From Bimuria novae-zelandiae CBS 107.79 (taxonomy: Eukaryota > Ascomycota > Dothideomycetes > Pleosporales > Didymosphaeriaceae): a stretch of 64,000 nt of DNA. The notes beneath the pieces were generated by a model. That model was not told the DNA's origin. It worked only from the letters and a program-made list of their open reading frames with translations, and ran no database searches. This document shows positions 1 to 10,869 of the stretch, piece after piece (the stretch's first letter is position 1; every line of letters starts with the position of its first letter). The stretch spans positions 381,439-445,438 of the forward strand of contig ML976698.1 in the NCBI GenBank assembly GCA_010015655.1, read 5' to 3'. The position numbers and the translations under genes are program-made.

Positions 1-1189
1 AGTAAGCTAGAGAATTAAAAAAAAATAGGATGCTACTAGGCAACAAGCTATACTAGTAATAGTACTATCCTTATAGCTTATTAAGCAGACACTAATAGGG
101 TGAAAGGACGCTTAATAAAGATTATTATAATATATAAGCATCGTGTAAAAGCACTTATTAATTTAGGAGTAAATGTATATTTAATATTTTTAAAAGTAGT
201 TAAAAAATATAATATGCCTTATCATAATAAAAAAATACTGTTATAAATAGGACTCGTACACGAGACATAATTATAAAACTATAGTAATAGTTAGCTACGC
301 CTAGAGACAGCGCTAGTACAAGTTAATATTAAAGGCTTAGAAAGCTAACATCTATTTACTATCGTAAAGATAGATAACATAGAAGCTATTATTAGGTATA
401 AATAGCCTAAATTATATAATCTATAAATAGATTAGATAGCAAGGATAATCCTACTTAGGAACCTAACAGCAACGGCCTAAGCGGAGCCTTGGCGAAAAGG
501 ACACTCCAGGAACCTTAGAAGAGAAGGGAGAACCACGCATCCATAATATAAGAGATATTAACTTACGTAATAAATAAAATTCTTAAGTAGTACCTAGAGC
601 AAGTACGCTGCCTATAAGTTAAATTAGCTAAAAATAGCTAATAAAAACCCTAGTTTACTAGTAAAATACTAAGAGTTAGTAGACTTATTTAAGAAATATA
701 ATACGACTATTTTACCTAAATACTAGGCGTAGGATTATAAGATACTATTAATAAAAAAAGCAAAACCATAGCTAGAGCGCCTATAACTTTTTACTTATAA
801 GTAAGAAAAAGTGCTAAAGGAGCTATTAAAGAAAAATTTTTACTTTAGAAAATAAAAGCCTAGTTAGAGCTTTATAGCCTTCCCTATACTCTTTATGCCT
901 AAGAAAGATGGCCGACTACAACTTTATATAAATTATAGATAGTTAAATACCATAATAATTAAGAACCGCTACTCGTTACTACTAATAATAAAGCTTCTAG
1001 ATTAACTCTAAGGAGCTAAGTGGTTTACTAAGTTTAATATCTAAAATAGGTTTTATAGAATAAAAATTATAAAAATATATAAGTAGAAGATAGCCTTCCG
1101 CACGAGATATAGCTTTTTTAAATATATAATTATACTAATAGAGCTAATAAACGCCTTAGTAACCTTTTAAGAGCTTATAAACTGAGTAC

Positions 1190-1390
1190 TGCATAAATAC
1201 TTGGACGTATTCTGCACGGCGTACATCGATGATGTATTGATATACTCGAGCGGGACACTGGAGGAACACAAGGAACACGTTCGCAAGGTATTACGAAAAC
1301 TACAGGAACATCGATTGCTCCTGCACCCCAAGAAATGCGAGTTCCATGTTACAGAAACGGAATATCTAGGATTTATTATATCCTAGGAAG
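1190..1390 (+). other. RIP-free island over the RT catalytic motif
   Basis: About 190 bases in an otherwise TA-saturated element keep dense CA and TG dinucleotides and an open frame. It encodes LDVFCTAYIDDVLIYS, the conserved RT catalytic block, and continues to EYLGFIIS. Both edges are abrupt: upstream (1021-1190) and downstream (1387-1560) have almost no CA or TG. The island lies exactly in frame with the flanking pol remnant, so it is not an insertion. Confidence 0.8.
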
Positions 1391-2828
1391 GTGTTAAAAT
1401 AGACCTAAAAAAAATTATAGTAATAAATAAATAGCTATTACGATAGTTAGTAAAAGATATCTAATTCTTTTTAGGCTTTATTAACTTTTATTATAAATTT
1501 ATTAAAAACTACTTAAAGGTTACCCCTCCACTAATAAAACTTATAAAGACGAGAAAATAGCGACCTCTATAAAAGATAAAAAAGAAGGCTTTTAAATAGT
1601 TAAAGCACCTATTCTTAATAGCACCCCTACTATAAATATATAACCTAAATTAGTAACACTATATCTATACTAACGCATTAGACTATGCGCTAGGGGCCGT
1701 AATACTATAGAAATATAATTATAAGAAGTAAAGACTGGTCTTTTACTACATAAGAAAGCTTTTAAAAGTAGAGCTTAATTATAAAATCTATAATAAAGAA
1801 CTACTTATAATTATTAACTATTTTAGTAATAAGAAGCGTAGCTTAAAGGAGCTAAATACTAAATAAAAGTATTTTTGAAATACCTTAACTTTATACGCTT
1901 TACTACGACAAAAAAGCTTAATTAATAATAAGCTAAGTAGTTTAAGTAGAGAGTAGAATTTAACTTCTGTATTACGCACCTGCTAGGGAACGTAAACGCC
2001 GTAGCAGACACACTTAGTAGGTAATTAGATCTAGTAGAAAAAGATAAAAGTGGTAACTATATCGTAATTCTAGCCTATGCAAAGGACAAAACCCTTCGCT
2101 ATAACAAGACATAGCTTACGCCCGCGCTAGACACGCGACGCGTAGACCTTACCTATTATAACTACTTATAGCTAACTTTGAGGACTATAAAAAGCTTATA
2201 GATAATAATTAATACGCGTATAACCTTAGTTACGCTATAAAGTTACCTACGCGCAATTACTAACACAGGGTATACATAAGTACTTAAGAGGCACTACTAT
2301 TAATTAAAAGACTATATAAAAATAAAAAGTAGAGACACCTAAGGATTATAAAAATAACGTGCTAAGTCGCAAATAAATACGCTATTCCTAGGCTACGATA
2401 GATAGTATAAAAGGTGTTAAGTAACTATTTAGCTTACTATAAAAATAAGTTTAAGAGATATAAGCCCTATAGCCTTTTATAATTACTATAGCCACCCCTA
2501 AGACCGTTGTCTAACGTAACTATAGACTTTATTATAAAGCTTCTAATATTATTAGCACTAATGAATAAATGCCCCTATAACGCTATTCTAGTTATAGTAG
2601 ACTACCTTACTAAGGAATTAAAGTTTATACTAATTAAGAAGGCTATATTAGCTAAAGAGTTAGCCTATATAGTAAAATAAGATCTTAAATCTTGAGTTAG
2701 ATAACTAGACAAGTTTAATACTAATAGAGCTAAGATATTCACATCTTTGTATTAGACCACGTTTACTACTATATTAGGTATTAAGTATAAGCTCACGACG
2801 AGCTTCTACCTAGAAATAGATAAATAAA

Positions 2829-3000
2829 TGTGGCGCACAGTCACAACAATTAGGGAGCTCGAAAACAAAGTCTATTAAGGAGAGGAAGCTCTATAATAAC
2901 TAGCTATTTATAAATTTAAGGGATCGCGTGCTTAGCTACTTAGCTACTTAGCTTAACCTTAGCTAGCGTAAAAAGCTCTAATAAAGTGCCTTTTATAATA
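2829..3000. repeat. LTR 1 of nested small element (RIP-mutated)
   Basis: Pairs with 4581-4752. Differences are nearly all C to T or G to A in CA/TG contexts, for example CTTAGCTACTTAGCTAC here against CTTGGCTGCTTGGCTGC in the other copy. Confidence 0.8.
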
Positions 3001-3175
3001 TACCTCCTAGCTTATAAAGTATAGTAAAATAAGCTAAATAGTAACTTAAAGTATAAAAGGTAGTAAACTTGCGCGTAGAGCTTAAAAAGCGTCTAGCTTA
3101 GATTTCTAGCTTGCTAGGTAATTAGTCTAAGTAGCTAGTTTACATATAGTTCTAAGAAAAAAGTAAAGAAGAAAA

Positions 3176-3388
3176 AGAGTAGCGTACTTTTACTATAAAG
3201 CTTTAATAAATATTTAAAGGTAACTATTTACTTGCAACGTGACCCGCGCGAGTACTTATATAAAAAGATAAAAAAATAAAAGAAGTAGCGTACTTCTACT
3301 ATAGAGCTTTAATAAATATTTAAAAGTAACTATTTACTTACAACGAGACCGATGCAAGTACCTATATAAATAAATAAAAAAATAAGTA
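3176..3388. repeat. 106-bp tandem duplication
   Basis: Two copies of about 106 bp, each beginning GTAGCGTACTT (3179 and 3285) and containing AGCTTTAATAAATATTTAAA. They lie inside the small LTR element. Copies differ at scattered transitions. Confidence 0.75.
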
Positions 3389-3639
3389 GCTATAGGATTA
3401 TAGCACCTAGCTAGTAAAGACTTACTTACTTATAGGCTTATTATAATCTATATTTTAATATTCCTTAAAAAGATTAGAGGAGGGTGTGCTACCTACCTTT
3501 TATATTTAAGCTTAGTTAATAACACCTTCTACTAATTCTTTTAAATCTACCTATTAATTTTACTAATCTCCTTACTTATAGGCTTATTATAAAACTTATA
3601 AAATACTTCTCCTTAAAGTGCGTACTAAAGGCGATTATA

Positions 3640-4010
3640 CTCTGTAGGCTTTTATTAATGCTGGCTATTTACTCTACATAGGCACTTGTAGCTCGTATTA
3701 GGAGTGCGCCCTCTAAGCGTAGCGTACATGCCTGCGTGCTTAGTTGTTTGGCCGAGCTGCGCAAGCCAGCGAGCGTATCCTTCTAGAGATAGAGTTGCTA
3801 CTGCGCCTGGTCGCGATAGGTTATTAAGCTCTCTCTAAGCCTACTTATAGTTATATCGTGATGCTGAGCGTAGGAAATCCTTTATCAGCAGCGTACCCTT
3901 TATCTTTAAGAGATTTAGAAGCACAGCGTTAGCGTGTGCGCGGTTCCATTCGGATAGCTATTTAGTTATGTCTGTTGTTCTGCTGCTCTGTGGGCGTTAG
4001 GTAACCTCTT
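3640..4010 (-). other. Less-mutated interior stretch with decayed minus-strand frame
   Basis: This part of the nested element keeps more CA/TG than its surroundings. On the minus strand a frame with few stops reads pieces such as LSEWNRAHTNAVLLNLL, SLEGYARWLAQLG and KHAGMYATLRGRT. I do not recognise the family. It could be a gag remnant, a captured host fragment or chance. Confidence 0.3.
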
Positions 4011-4580
4011 TATATGTATATCGTACCTGCTCCTTCTAATTATTATTGCTTAGATAAAAATTATTTTTAAGTTCTTTAATTAGCGCTTATAGCGTCTACT
4101 ACTTACTTAACTATAATATTATAAGTTTTAGTTTTTATAAATTAACTATAATATAGACTTAGTTTTAAAGTGCCTAAAGCTTTATTATAAGCTAAATATA
4201 AATAATAGACTTTAGTTTATAGCGCGTAAGCTATTATATATAAGGCTTGCCTTTAGTATTTATGTTTAGTAGCTCTAGATCCTAGTTATATATATTTATT
4301 TACTTAGAAGTTTTAGGGTTTATATAACTTTATATCTTTTAAACCTTTAGGTAGTACTTAAGCTACGCGTACTAAGATAGGAATAAATTATAATTTATAA
4401 GTTAATTACTTATTAGGAGCTTTATAGTAATTATTATATAGTCTAGCTCTATTATAGGTTATAAGTGTTAAGACGTAAGCGTAAGAATAATAAAAAGTAA
4501 AATATAGTTTATTATTATAATTATTAGCTAATGTAAAGTAAGTATATTATAAAGTATTATAAAAGTACTAGGCTTATAAC

Positions 4581-4752
4581 TATAGCGTATAGTTATAACG
4601 ATTAGGGAGCTTAAAAATAAAGTCTATTAAGGAGAGGAAGCTCTATAACAACTAGCTATTTATAGGTTTAGGGAATCGCGTGCTTGGCTGCTTGGCTGCT
4701 CGGCTCAACCCTAGCTAGCGCAGAAAGTTCAAGCAAGGTGCCTTTTGCAATA
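4581..4752. repeat. LTR 2 of nested small element (largely unmutated 3' half)
   Basis: Its 3' half keeps three near-copies of GCTTGGCT (4683-4705) and normal CA/TG content, whereas the first about 30 bases are RIP-mutated relative to LTR 1. The two LTRs are thus reciprocally mosaic. Confidence 0.8.
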
Positions 4753-6164
4753 ATAAATAAAATAAACTAATTAGTTATTAGAATAATACCTTTAGATGTA
4801 TGTAAATAAGTTATAGAATAATTAGGTTAAGCTACTACTAATAGCTTAACTAGTATATAATAGCGCAAGATTAGCGACTACGGGGTACTCGCTATACTAC
4901 GCTAATCGCAGACATAAGCCAATAACTTACTAAGATTCGTTAGATATTAAAAGCGTTATAAAATATGTAGCTAAAAAAGCGGAACTTATAAAGGACTTAT
5001 ATAAGACGCTATATAAAAATATTACCTAGTAAAATATACAAATAGCGAGGCAAGTAAATAAGAAAAAGATTAAGGGACTAACGTTTTAAAAAAAAGATAA
5101 AGTCCTTCTTTTAAATTTTTTTAAGATAACTAGGCTAAGCAAAAAACTAGATAACCATTGAAAAGAACTATTTAAAATTTTAAAAGTTAGAGGCCTAACT
5201 AATTTTAAACTATAATTATTTATAAATACACGTATATACCTAGTTTTTTATAAATTATTGTTAGAACTAGCACTACTAGACGCCGAGCTAGAATTGTAAT
5301 TAGAACTTAAAAATAAAAAGTATAAAATTAAGGTAATTAGGGACCTATAGAAGATTAAACGTTAGTATAAGTACTTAGTAAAATAGGAAGGATAGCTAGA
5401 GAACTATAATACGTAGAAACTAGTATAAAACCTTATAAACTACAAGATAGCGCTAGAGAAGTTCTACAAAGAGTATCTAAGGGTGCCATAACTAGATTAG
5501 TAAGAAACTTAAAATAGTTAAAAGATATAAAAGAATTAAAAGAAAGAAATAAGTTAGCCTATAATTAGTCTAAGTTAAACACAGGTAGTAATAGTAAAGT
5601 TAAAGGAAGGACGCTAGTAGCTATACTTTAAATAAAAAGAAATTTTTTTTAGTAGTGTGCTTTAGCTTTTTTTACTTTTTTATTAATATAATCTCCTCTA
5701 GCTTATAATAACGCTTTTTTCCACAGTAGCTAACGCCTTCTTTAGGTTAAGAACCTAATAATAAGTCTTATAAAGTATTAATAGTTATTTAGCGCTGCTC
5801 TGCTTTTATCTCTTAATATTTAGTCTGCGTTAAAACTAGATTGCACCAAGCCTTTACTTAAATATAATAAGTAAAGAAACTAGTAAATAACTTTACTATA
5901 TACTTTAGACCCTTCTCTTTATAGTAACTATATAGAGTTAGTATTTCTATATTTGCGTTAAGAATAGCCTTTATCTAGTCTTAACGGCGTTAGTTAGAAG
6001 ATGTTTTTAAAATTTTAGGCATAATTAGGTAAGTAATAAAAAAGATAAAAAGTAAACTTATAATAAAGGTCTTAATAGCTACTTATATACGCGCACGTTA
6101 GCGCTGCCGTAAAATTATAAGATAAGAATAGGTATTAGGGTAATTACCTTAAAAGGGGGGATAA

Positions 6165-6625
6165 TATTATAAGCTTAAGGAACCTAGACTATAGCACTAC
6201 TATAATTAAAGATAGATAAGGAGAGGTAAATAATGCTATACTATAGCTAGTCTATAAGGACTTGCGGGGCCACTTAGGTTAGTAAAGGTTACGTAATTAC
6301 AATCTACTAAGAACTAGCTTCGATGCTAGATTAAAAGTAATCTGCTAAGGAAGAAGAGAACTACTAGATTACTTAAAAAAATTAAACTAGTATATAGTAT
6401 AGTAATTCTCTTATTATTATTTTCTTTTTTATAGTTAACTTATATATCTTCTGCACGAGTACGTTCTTTATACAGACCAATAGTTATCTTATTTATTATA
6501 AGATTAAATTATATAGCCACGCGCTAAGTGTTGCATAAACTTGTACTATTAAATAATCTATAAAGTGGCACTTTAGCCTTACCTTACTAACCTGGATCGG
6601 ACTAAGGTATGAGCGCCTTATAACA
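6165..6625 (+). repeat. 3' LTR of gypsy element no. 1
   Basis: 461 bp, starting TATTATAAGC (RIP form of TGTTATAAGC) directly after the polypurine tract and ending CCTTATAACA. The last about 170 bp match the 3' parts of LTRs at 34589-35036 and 35192-35713, including an AACCTGGATCGGA segment, so the three LTR families are related. The U3 half differs from the 34589 copy. Confidence 0.8.
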
Positions 6626-6649
6626 ACTTAGGTTAAGTATAAGTATAGA

Positions 6650-6882
6650 AGAGCCATACTTAGCGTTTCTATATACATAACTAATTCTATAATATCCTAT
6701 GGTTCCATACTATCCTAAACGTGGTACATGTGGGATCCTATGGTACAGTCACATAATCCCAATGTCCCATGATCTTGGCGTGTGGGATATCGTGGGACAT
6801 TACATAATCCTTAGCGGGGCAAGAGCGCCACCTTTCGTTATAAAGTGCTTAATGTTATTCTGTTAAACTTGGGATCCTAACA
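6650..6882 (-). repeat. Inverted LTR (U3) fragment
   Basis: The stretch around 6755-6882 is the reverse complement of the U3 part of the LTR at 34589-35036. It shares GTCCCATG.TCTTGGCGT and ends CCTAACA where the complement of the LTR start is expected. It carries several GTCCCA / TGGGAC hexamers. The R/U5 part is absent, so it is a truncated solo LTR. Confidence 0.6.
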
Positions 6883-6889
6883 AATTTCA

Positions 6890-7268
6890 TAGCCTTATTA
6901 TTAGCACGCAAGTTATCTAGAAAGACCAAAAAAAATATTACTACTATATAAGAGTAGCTAATACCTATTTTAGTTAAAGCTATATAATTATTTTTAAATT
7001 TTTACAACTTTTATTAGATTTTTCTTAAGGACTATAGGCGTATTATTAAACTACCTATAAAGCTCCTTAAACAGGGCGCTCAGTATACCTTTAGTAAATA
7101 AAAACCTATAGCTTTTTAGTAAGCTAAAGACCTTATACTATTAGATAACGTACTTGCTTACTACTCTCCTTATCGCGTAATATATATAGAGATAGACATA
7201 AGCGATAGTATTGTTATTAATATACTCTCTTACCTATAAGATAATAGACTCTAGCGGTGTATAGCCTT
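6890..7268 (+). pseudogene. Second gypsy RT-RNase H fragment, RIP-mutated
   Basis: Read through stops it gives the RT/RNase H connection of gypsy elements: FLKDYRRIIKLP, LKQGAQYTF, AKDLILLDNVLAYYSP, VIYIEIDISDS (ancestral ETDASD) and AFYFK. It is distinct from the pol at 900-1900 and ends abruptly where RIP-free DNA begins at about 7269, so it is a truncated scrap. Confidence 0.7.
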
Positions 7269-7576
7269 TTATTTTAAGTAAAAAGTCAGACAGCAAGCCT
7301 GCATCGGGAAATGGATGCACCCCGTTCAGGCAATCTGGGCCTCGATTGCAGTTTTGCGCTAGCGCCCGAAACGGTAATCGACCTTGACGTCCTACCATAA
7401 AACGCCCTCCTTTCGCCGTTATTTCCCTTCCTTTTCTCTCTACTCCCATCCCTCCATCCGCACGCTCCCCTGCCCTCCCCGTTCGCGCCAACCGCCCCTT
7501 CTTTGATGAGGCTTTTTCTCCAAACCTAGTCGCCCTCTCGGCAGGCACAGAGCTGCGTTGACTTCGGCGCCCGATA
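7269..7576. other. RIP-free, pyrimidine-rich flank, no gene seen
   Basis: GC-balanced sequence with normal CA/TG and a C/T-rich tract at about 7400-7500. It is the left flank of the Tc1/mariner insertion; with the insertion removed it joins 18418 onward. I see no supported gene here; the open frame on the minus strand has no recognisable content. Confidence 0.4.
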
Positions 7577-7879
7577 TGGAGGTGCCTTTCAAAAGTCCTT
7601 GCTCACCTTGGCGAGCAGGGGTACCGTAGCTTGGCAGCTGGCGCGCCGCGTCACCGAACGCGCCACCCCACCATGCAATACCCCAACTTCAATGCGCTGC
7701 ATCTCTATCAATATAGACCCGATTACGGCCACGATAGAAGCAATTAAATTATAAAGACTAAAAATATCTTTCTTATATTAAAAAATTATAAAAGAATTTA
7801 GTATTATATAATTTATACTAACGCGCTAGTATAAGCGCTTTATTAGCTAGTAGTAGGTTTCTATATAATATAGCTAAAA

Positions 7880-9240
7880 TATTACTTAATAGCAAGAATA
7901 AGAGCTTTTATAATATATTAAGCGCCTTACTAAACGTGACCTTTCTCTTATATAGCAAATAATACAGAGCTTTACCTCTATAGTGACTAAAAAGAACGTT
8001 AGCTTATTATAAATTAATTACTTTATCTAGCGTTACGCTAAATCCTTAATATTATAATAAATAACTAGTATTAATAGTAATTATTACAAAGCTAATTCCC
8101 TAGCTAAATATAAGCTCTACTTCGACCTCCTACAGCAGAAGATAGAGCAGTATTAGATTAAGGCTCGAGATATCTACAATATGGACGAGAAAGGCATCCT
8201 ACTTGGCATTACCTCCCGCTCAAAGAGGATCTTTGATAGGCCTCTGTACGAGAGCAAGGCTGTAAGGCAAGCTATCCAGAATGGTAGCCGCGAGTGGATA
8301 TCGCTCATAGCCTGTATATGCGCCGACGGATCTGCCCTAGATCCAGCTCTAATCTATTAGGCCACCTCTACAAACATATAATTAAGCTAGGTCGAGGATC
8401 TTAACCCTTAACACTATTAGGCCTTTATTACTATATCTAAATCTAACTAGTTAAGCAATTAGATAGGCCTTATATAGCTTTAATAGGTGTTTAATCGCCT
8501 TATAAAGTTAAAAGCTAGATAATTATATTAACTATTAATCCTTAATAGCTATAGATCTTATATTACTATAGATTTTATTAACTATTATAATTATAATAGA
8601 ATCCTATTAGCTATCTATCTACTTTATTTAACTTATACGTTGTAGCCTCTTAATATCTACGTGTTTTAGCCTCTATTAATAGCGTATTTAAATAAGCTGT
8701 TAGCCTTCTTATAGAATAGTTAGGGGCTAGCCTCTATTTCTAAGAGAGACTTCTTTAGCCTATTCTAGAAGGCCTAGGTTAGTACTATAAGGTAGCTATT
8801 AATTCTTTAGACCTTTAAGGCTACAGGTATCTTCCCGCTAGATCTAATAATTATCCTTAAGTAATTTAATTAGACTATACCTCTTAATTAATAATTATAA
8901 AAGAGCTTAACCTTAATACTTAGTACTTTAAATTAGAGAAAGATTAACTAGCTACTAAAGGCTATTATTAATATAGAGGGTAGTAATAAGGCTAAGAAGC
9001 TAAGTTAAACTATACACTTAATCTTTATATAAAAGTAACTTTTAAAGTATAACAACAAAGGTCTGCGAAAGGCTCTAGTAATATAAAAAAAACGCTTAAA
9101 GCAAGACAGGCCTTTACCTCTTAATTAGCTAGACAAGTATTATAGTAAAGCTATTTTTTAATTACCCTATAGCGTACAGCGGGCACGTAATTATTAACAT
9201 AAAAAATACTAAAGCGTAGTAACTATAGCTTTAAAACAGT
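7880..9240 (+). pseudogene. Fot1/pogo DDE_1 transposase A
   Basis: Read through stops it gives the DDE_1 pattern of fungal Fot1/Pot2 transposases: YNMDEKGILLG with the first catalytic Asp, SREWISLIACICADGSALDPALIYQ split around it, then SYITMDFINYYN and a C-terminal PLNIYVFQPLLIAYLNK region that precedes the last acidic residues. Outside 8155-8345 nearly every Gln and Trp codon is a stop. The protein would cut and paste its element at TA sites. Ends approximate. Confidence 0.8.
8155..8345 (+). other. RIP-free island over the first catalytic Asp of transposase A
   Basis: About 190 bases keep dense CA/TG and an open frame from ARDIYNMDEKGILLG to SALDPALIY, flanked on both sides by heavily RIP-mutated sequence of the same frame. 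It resembles the island at 1190-1390 in length and position over a conserved core. Confidence 0.8.
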
Positions 9241-9857
9241 AAGTAAGTAGAAGCCTATTAGGCTAGCTAGTAGCTTAAAATAAAGCTACTCTAGGAAAGA
9301 CGTATTACTTAAATAACTACTAAAGATACACACGCAAAGCAGAGGGCTAATAAGGCTACTAAGTAACGCCTTAAGTAATAGGCCTGTAAGGTATACAGTT
9401 AACTTTAAAAATATATTAAAATATCTAAATTAGGTAGTAAGAATATTATAAAGCCTCTTAGTAAAGTTATTAAGAAAAACTGCCTTAGCGTAAGGCTATA
9501 GATGTTAATAAGGCCTTACTTATTATATCCGCCTTAAAGTCACGCAGCGGCTAAATAATTAGAATACTAAAGAGATATTAATAATCTAAGTAGCTAGTAA
9601 TTATTTATAGGCCTTAAAGACCTTAACTCTAGAAAATCTCGTGATAATATTAATTGTGGGTGGCTTAGTAGCCTCATGTTGCTGGCCGAGCGATCATGTT
9701 GGGGTGGCGCATTCGGTGACGCGGCGCGCCAACTGCCAAGCTACGGTATACGCCACGTCCTGAATTGGGAAGCATCTCCGAGCCTACGTGGCCTTTGCTT
9801 CTAACCTTACAACCCCTCTATACTACTACTTGCTCTCTAATCAATACTGTCTTTACT

Positions 9858-10685
9858 ATGGCTCCTTACGATATTATTACTAGGGCTTTAATAATTACTC
9901 TTAAGGCTACTAGAAAGCCTAATAACAAGATTACTAGTCAAATAAAGATTCTAAAGTAGATAATTAACTTAATATTTACGCGAGTAATTAAATAAGGCTT
10001 TAATCTATGCTGGCGGCCGCTTAAGCTTATAAATAAATACCTTAAAGATAGCTATTACTCTAGTAGGCCCTTAAAGCAGGATAAGGTTATATAGAAAGTA
10101 GTTAATAGCGTACGTACTAACTACTATAGACAAGAGAAGTCTTGCGCTAACGTCGCTGGCGCGCTTAGCCAAGAAGGATTTAATATCTCCGCTATAACTG
10201 TCTGGCGCATCCTAAGGAAGGCAGGCTTTAAGAAGAGAAAGCTAACAAGAAAGCCTAAGTTAATAAAGAAAATAAAAAGCTAACAAGAAAGCCTAAGTTA
10301 ATAAAGAAAATAAAAAAGGCTTAGTATAACTAGTCCCTATAGTATAAACACTAGACGATTAAGGATTAGAAGAATATTATCTAGTTTAATAAAACGTTTA
10401 TAGTTCTCCTCTATAGGCATAGAGGATACAGAATATAGCAGAAGGCTAATAAGGCATTTATTTAAAATTATATCCGTAAGAGGTAGAAGAGCTACTCTAA
10501 GTTCATGTTCTAGGGGTGCTTTTTATATAATAAGAAAGGGTCCTATCACTGCTAGACGATAGAAACAAAGAAAGAGAAGGAGGCTACTACTACTTAAATT
10601 AAGAAGCTAAACTAAGAGCTAGAGCCTATTATAAATATATAATAAGAGTTTAAAAATAGAATGCGTTGCCTTACTCTTGTCAGAT
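9858..10685 (+). pseudogene. Tc1/mariner transposase, N-terminal part
   Basis: ATG at 9858 opens a helix-turn-helix region (MAPYDIITRALIITLK). It continues with NISAITVWRILRKAGFKK (Tc1-type HTH end), then the DDE domain: VLLYRHRGYRI, SYSKFMF.GCF, KKGSYHC and MRCLTLV. A 38-bp tandem duplication at 10239-10314 shifts the frame, and RIP stops break it elsewhere. The frame is cut at 10685 by the copia element and continues at 17820. Family: fungal Tc1/mariner with aspartate-based catalysis. Confidence 0.8.
10239..10314 (+). repeat. 38-bp tandem duplication in Tc1 transposase
   Basis: Unit starting AAGCTAACAAGAAAGCC occurs at 10239-10276 and again at 10277-10314, identical. As 38 is not a multiple of three it shifts the transposase frame. 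Identity of the copies suggests it arose after RIP. Confidence 0.85.
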
Positions 10686-10840
10686 TGGAGGGTAGTTTTT
10701 ATAAGATGAAAAATTATTATTGATTAATCTCTAGGTTCTCCTGCTGTACGAGGTGGTATCTATATAATCATAAACACATCCCTTGCTTTGTTGTGGAATG
10801 TATCTTTGTAAGGGAGGAATATATCTTATGCAAGGGAACA
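10686..10840 (-). repeat. 3' LTR of minus-strand copia element
   Basis: 155 bp, plus strand TGGAGGGTAG to GCAAGGGAACA. The right LTR starts TAAAAAGTAG: differences are G to A, as expected from RIP. Confidence 0.8.
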
Positions 10841-10869
10841 GGTGTGCTAGCCACCTTATAAAATATAAG

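Larger units (their letters stand above)
2829..4752. mobile_element. Small LTR element without recognisable pol, nested in gypsy integrase
   Basis: Two direct repeats of about 170 bp (2829-3000 and 4581-4752) bound 1.58 kb of interior. They start TGTGGCGCACAG / TATAGCGTATAG and end near TTTTGCA / TTTTATA. The integrase frame breaks at 2828 and resumes at 4753, and ATAAATAAA occurs on both sides as candidate target duplication. The interior shows a 106-bp tandem duplication and a less RIP-mutated stretch at about 3650-4010, but no RT or integrase was found. It fits a non-autonomous TRIM/LARD-type element; a heavily deleted autonomous element is also possible. Confidence 0.75.
100..5500 (+). 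pseudogene. gypsy pol (protease-RT-RNase H-integrase-chromodomain), RIP-killed
   Basis: Translation through stops shows RT blocks from about 900 (KKDGRLQL, KNRYSLL, GAKWFTKFNI) to the catalytic YIDD at about 1225. RNase H follows near 1660 (TNALDYALGAV, ancestral ETDASDYALG-type). The integrase region has a core around 2460-2830 (KPYSLL, VTIDFI, AILVIVDYLTK) that resumes after the nested insertion at 4753. A chromodomain lies at about 5340-5480 (YKYLVK.EG, ENYNT, LINYK), which in this family reads methylated histone tails and targets integration. Most Gln and Trp codons have become TAA/TAG. No stretch longer than the 1201-1386 island is open. Boundaries are approximate because frames are reconstructed by eye. 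Confidence 0.85.
1..6625 (+). mobile_element. Ty3/gypsy chromovirus no. 1, RIP-mutated, 5' end outside window
   Basis: The window opens inside a gypsy-type retrotransposon. Reading through RIP stop codons gives, in order, a retropepsin-like stretch near 130-220 (ALINLG, ancestral ALIDSG-type), reverse transcriptase, RNase H, integrase and a C-terminal chromodomain, the domain order of chromoviruses. A G-run polypurine tract (6155-6160) lies just before the 3' LTR. The body is split at 2829-4752 by a smaller LTR element. The 5' LTR and gag lie left of the window. CA and TG are nearly absent throughout except in a short island at about 1190-1390. The element is dead as it stands. Confidence 0.9.
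7624..9746 (+). mobile_element. Fot1/pogo-like DNA transposon A
   Basis: 2,123 bp with terminal inverted repeats of about 52 bp (7624-7675 and 9693-9746) beginning CCGTAGCTTGGCAG, GC-rich and hardly mutated. TA is duplicated at 7622-7623 and 9747-9748, inside the left repeat of the Tc1/mariner element. The interior is RIP-mutated and encodes a DDE_1 transposase remnant. Confidence 0.9.

Noticed and set aside
7234..7548. Minus-strand frame of 104 codons
   Set aside because: Spans the junction between RIP-mutated gypsy scrap and clean flank; the repetitive Gly/Arg-rich translation comes from a pyrimidine tract.
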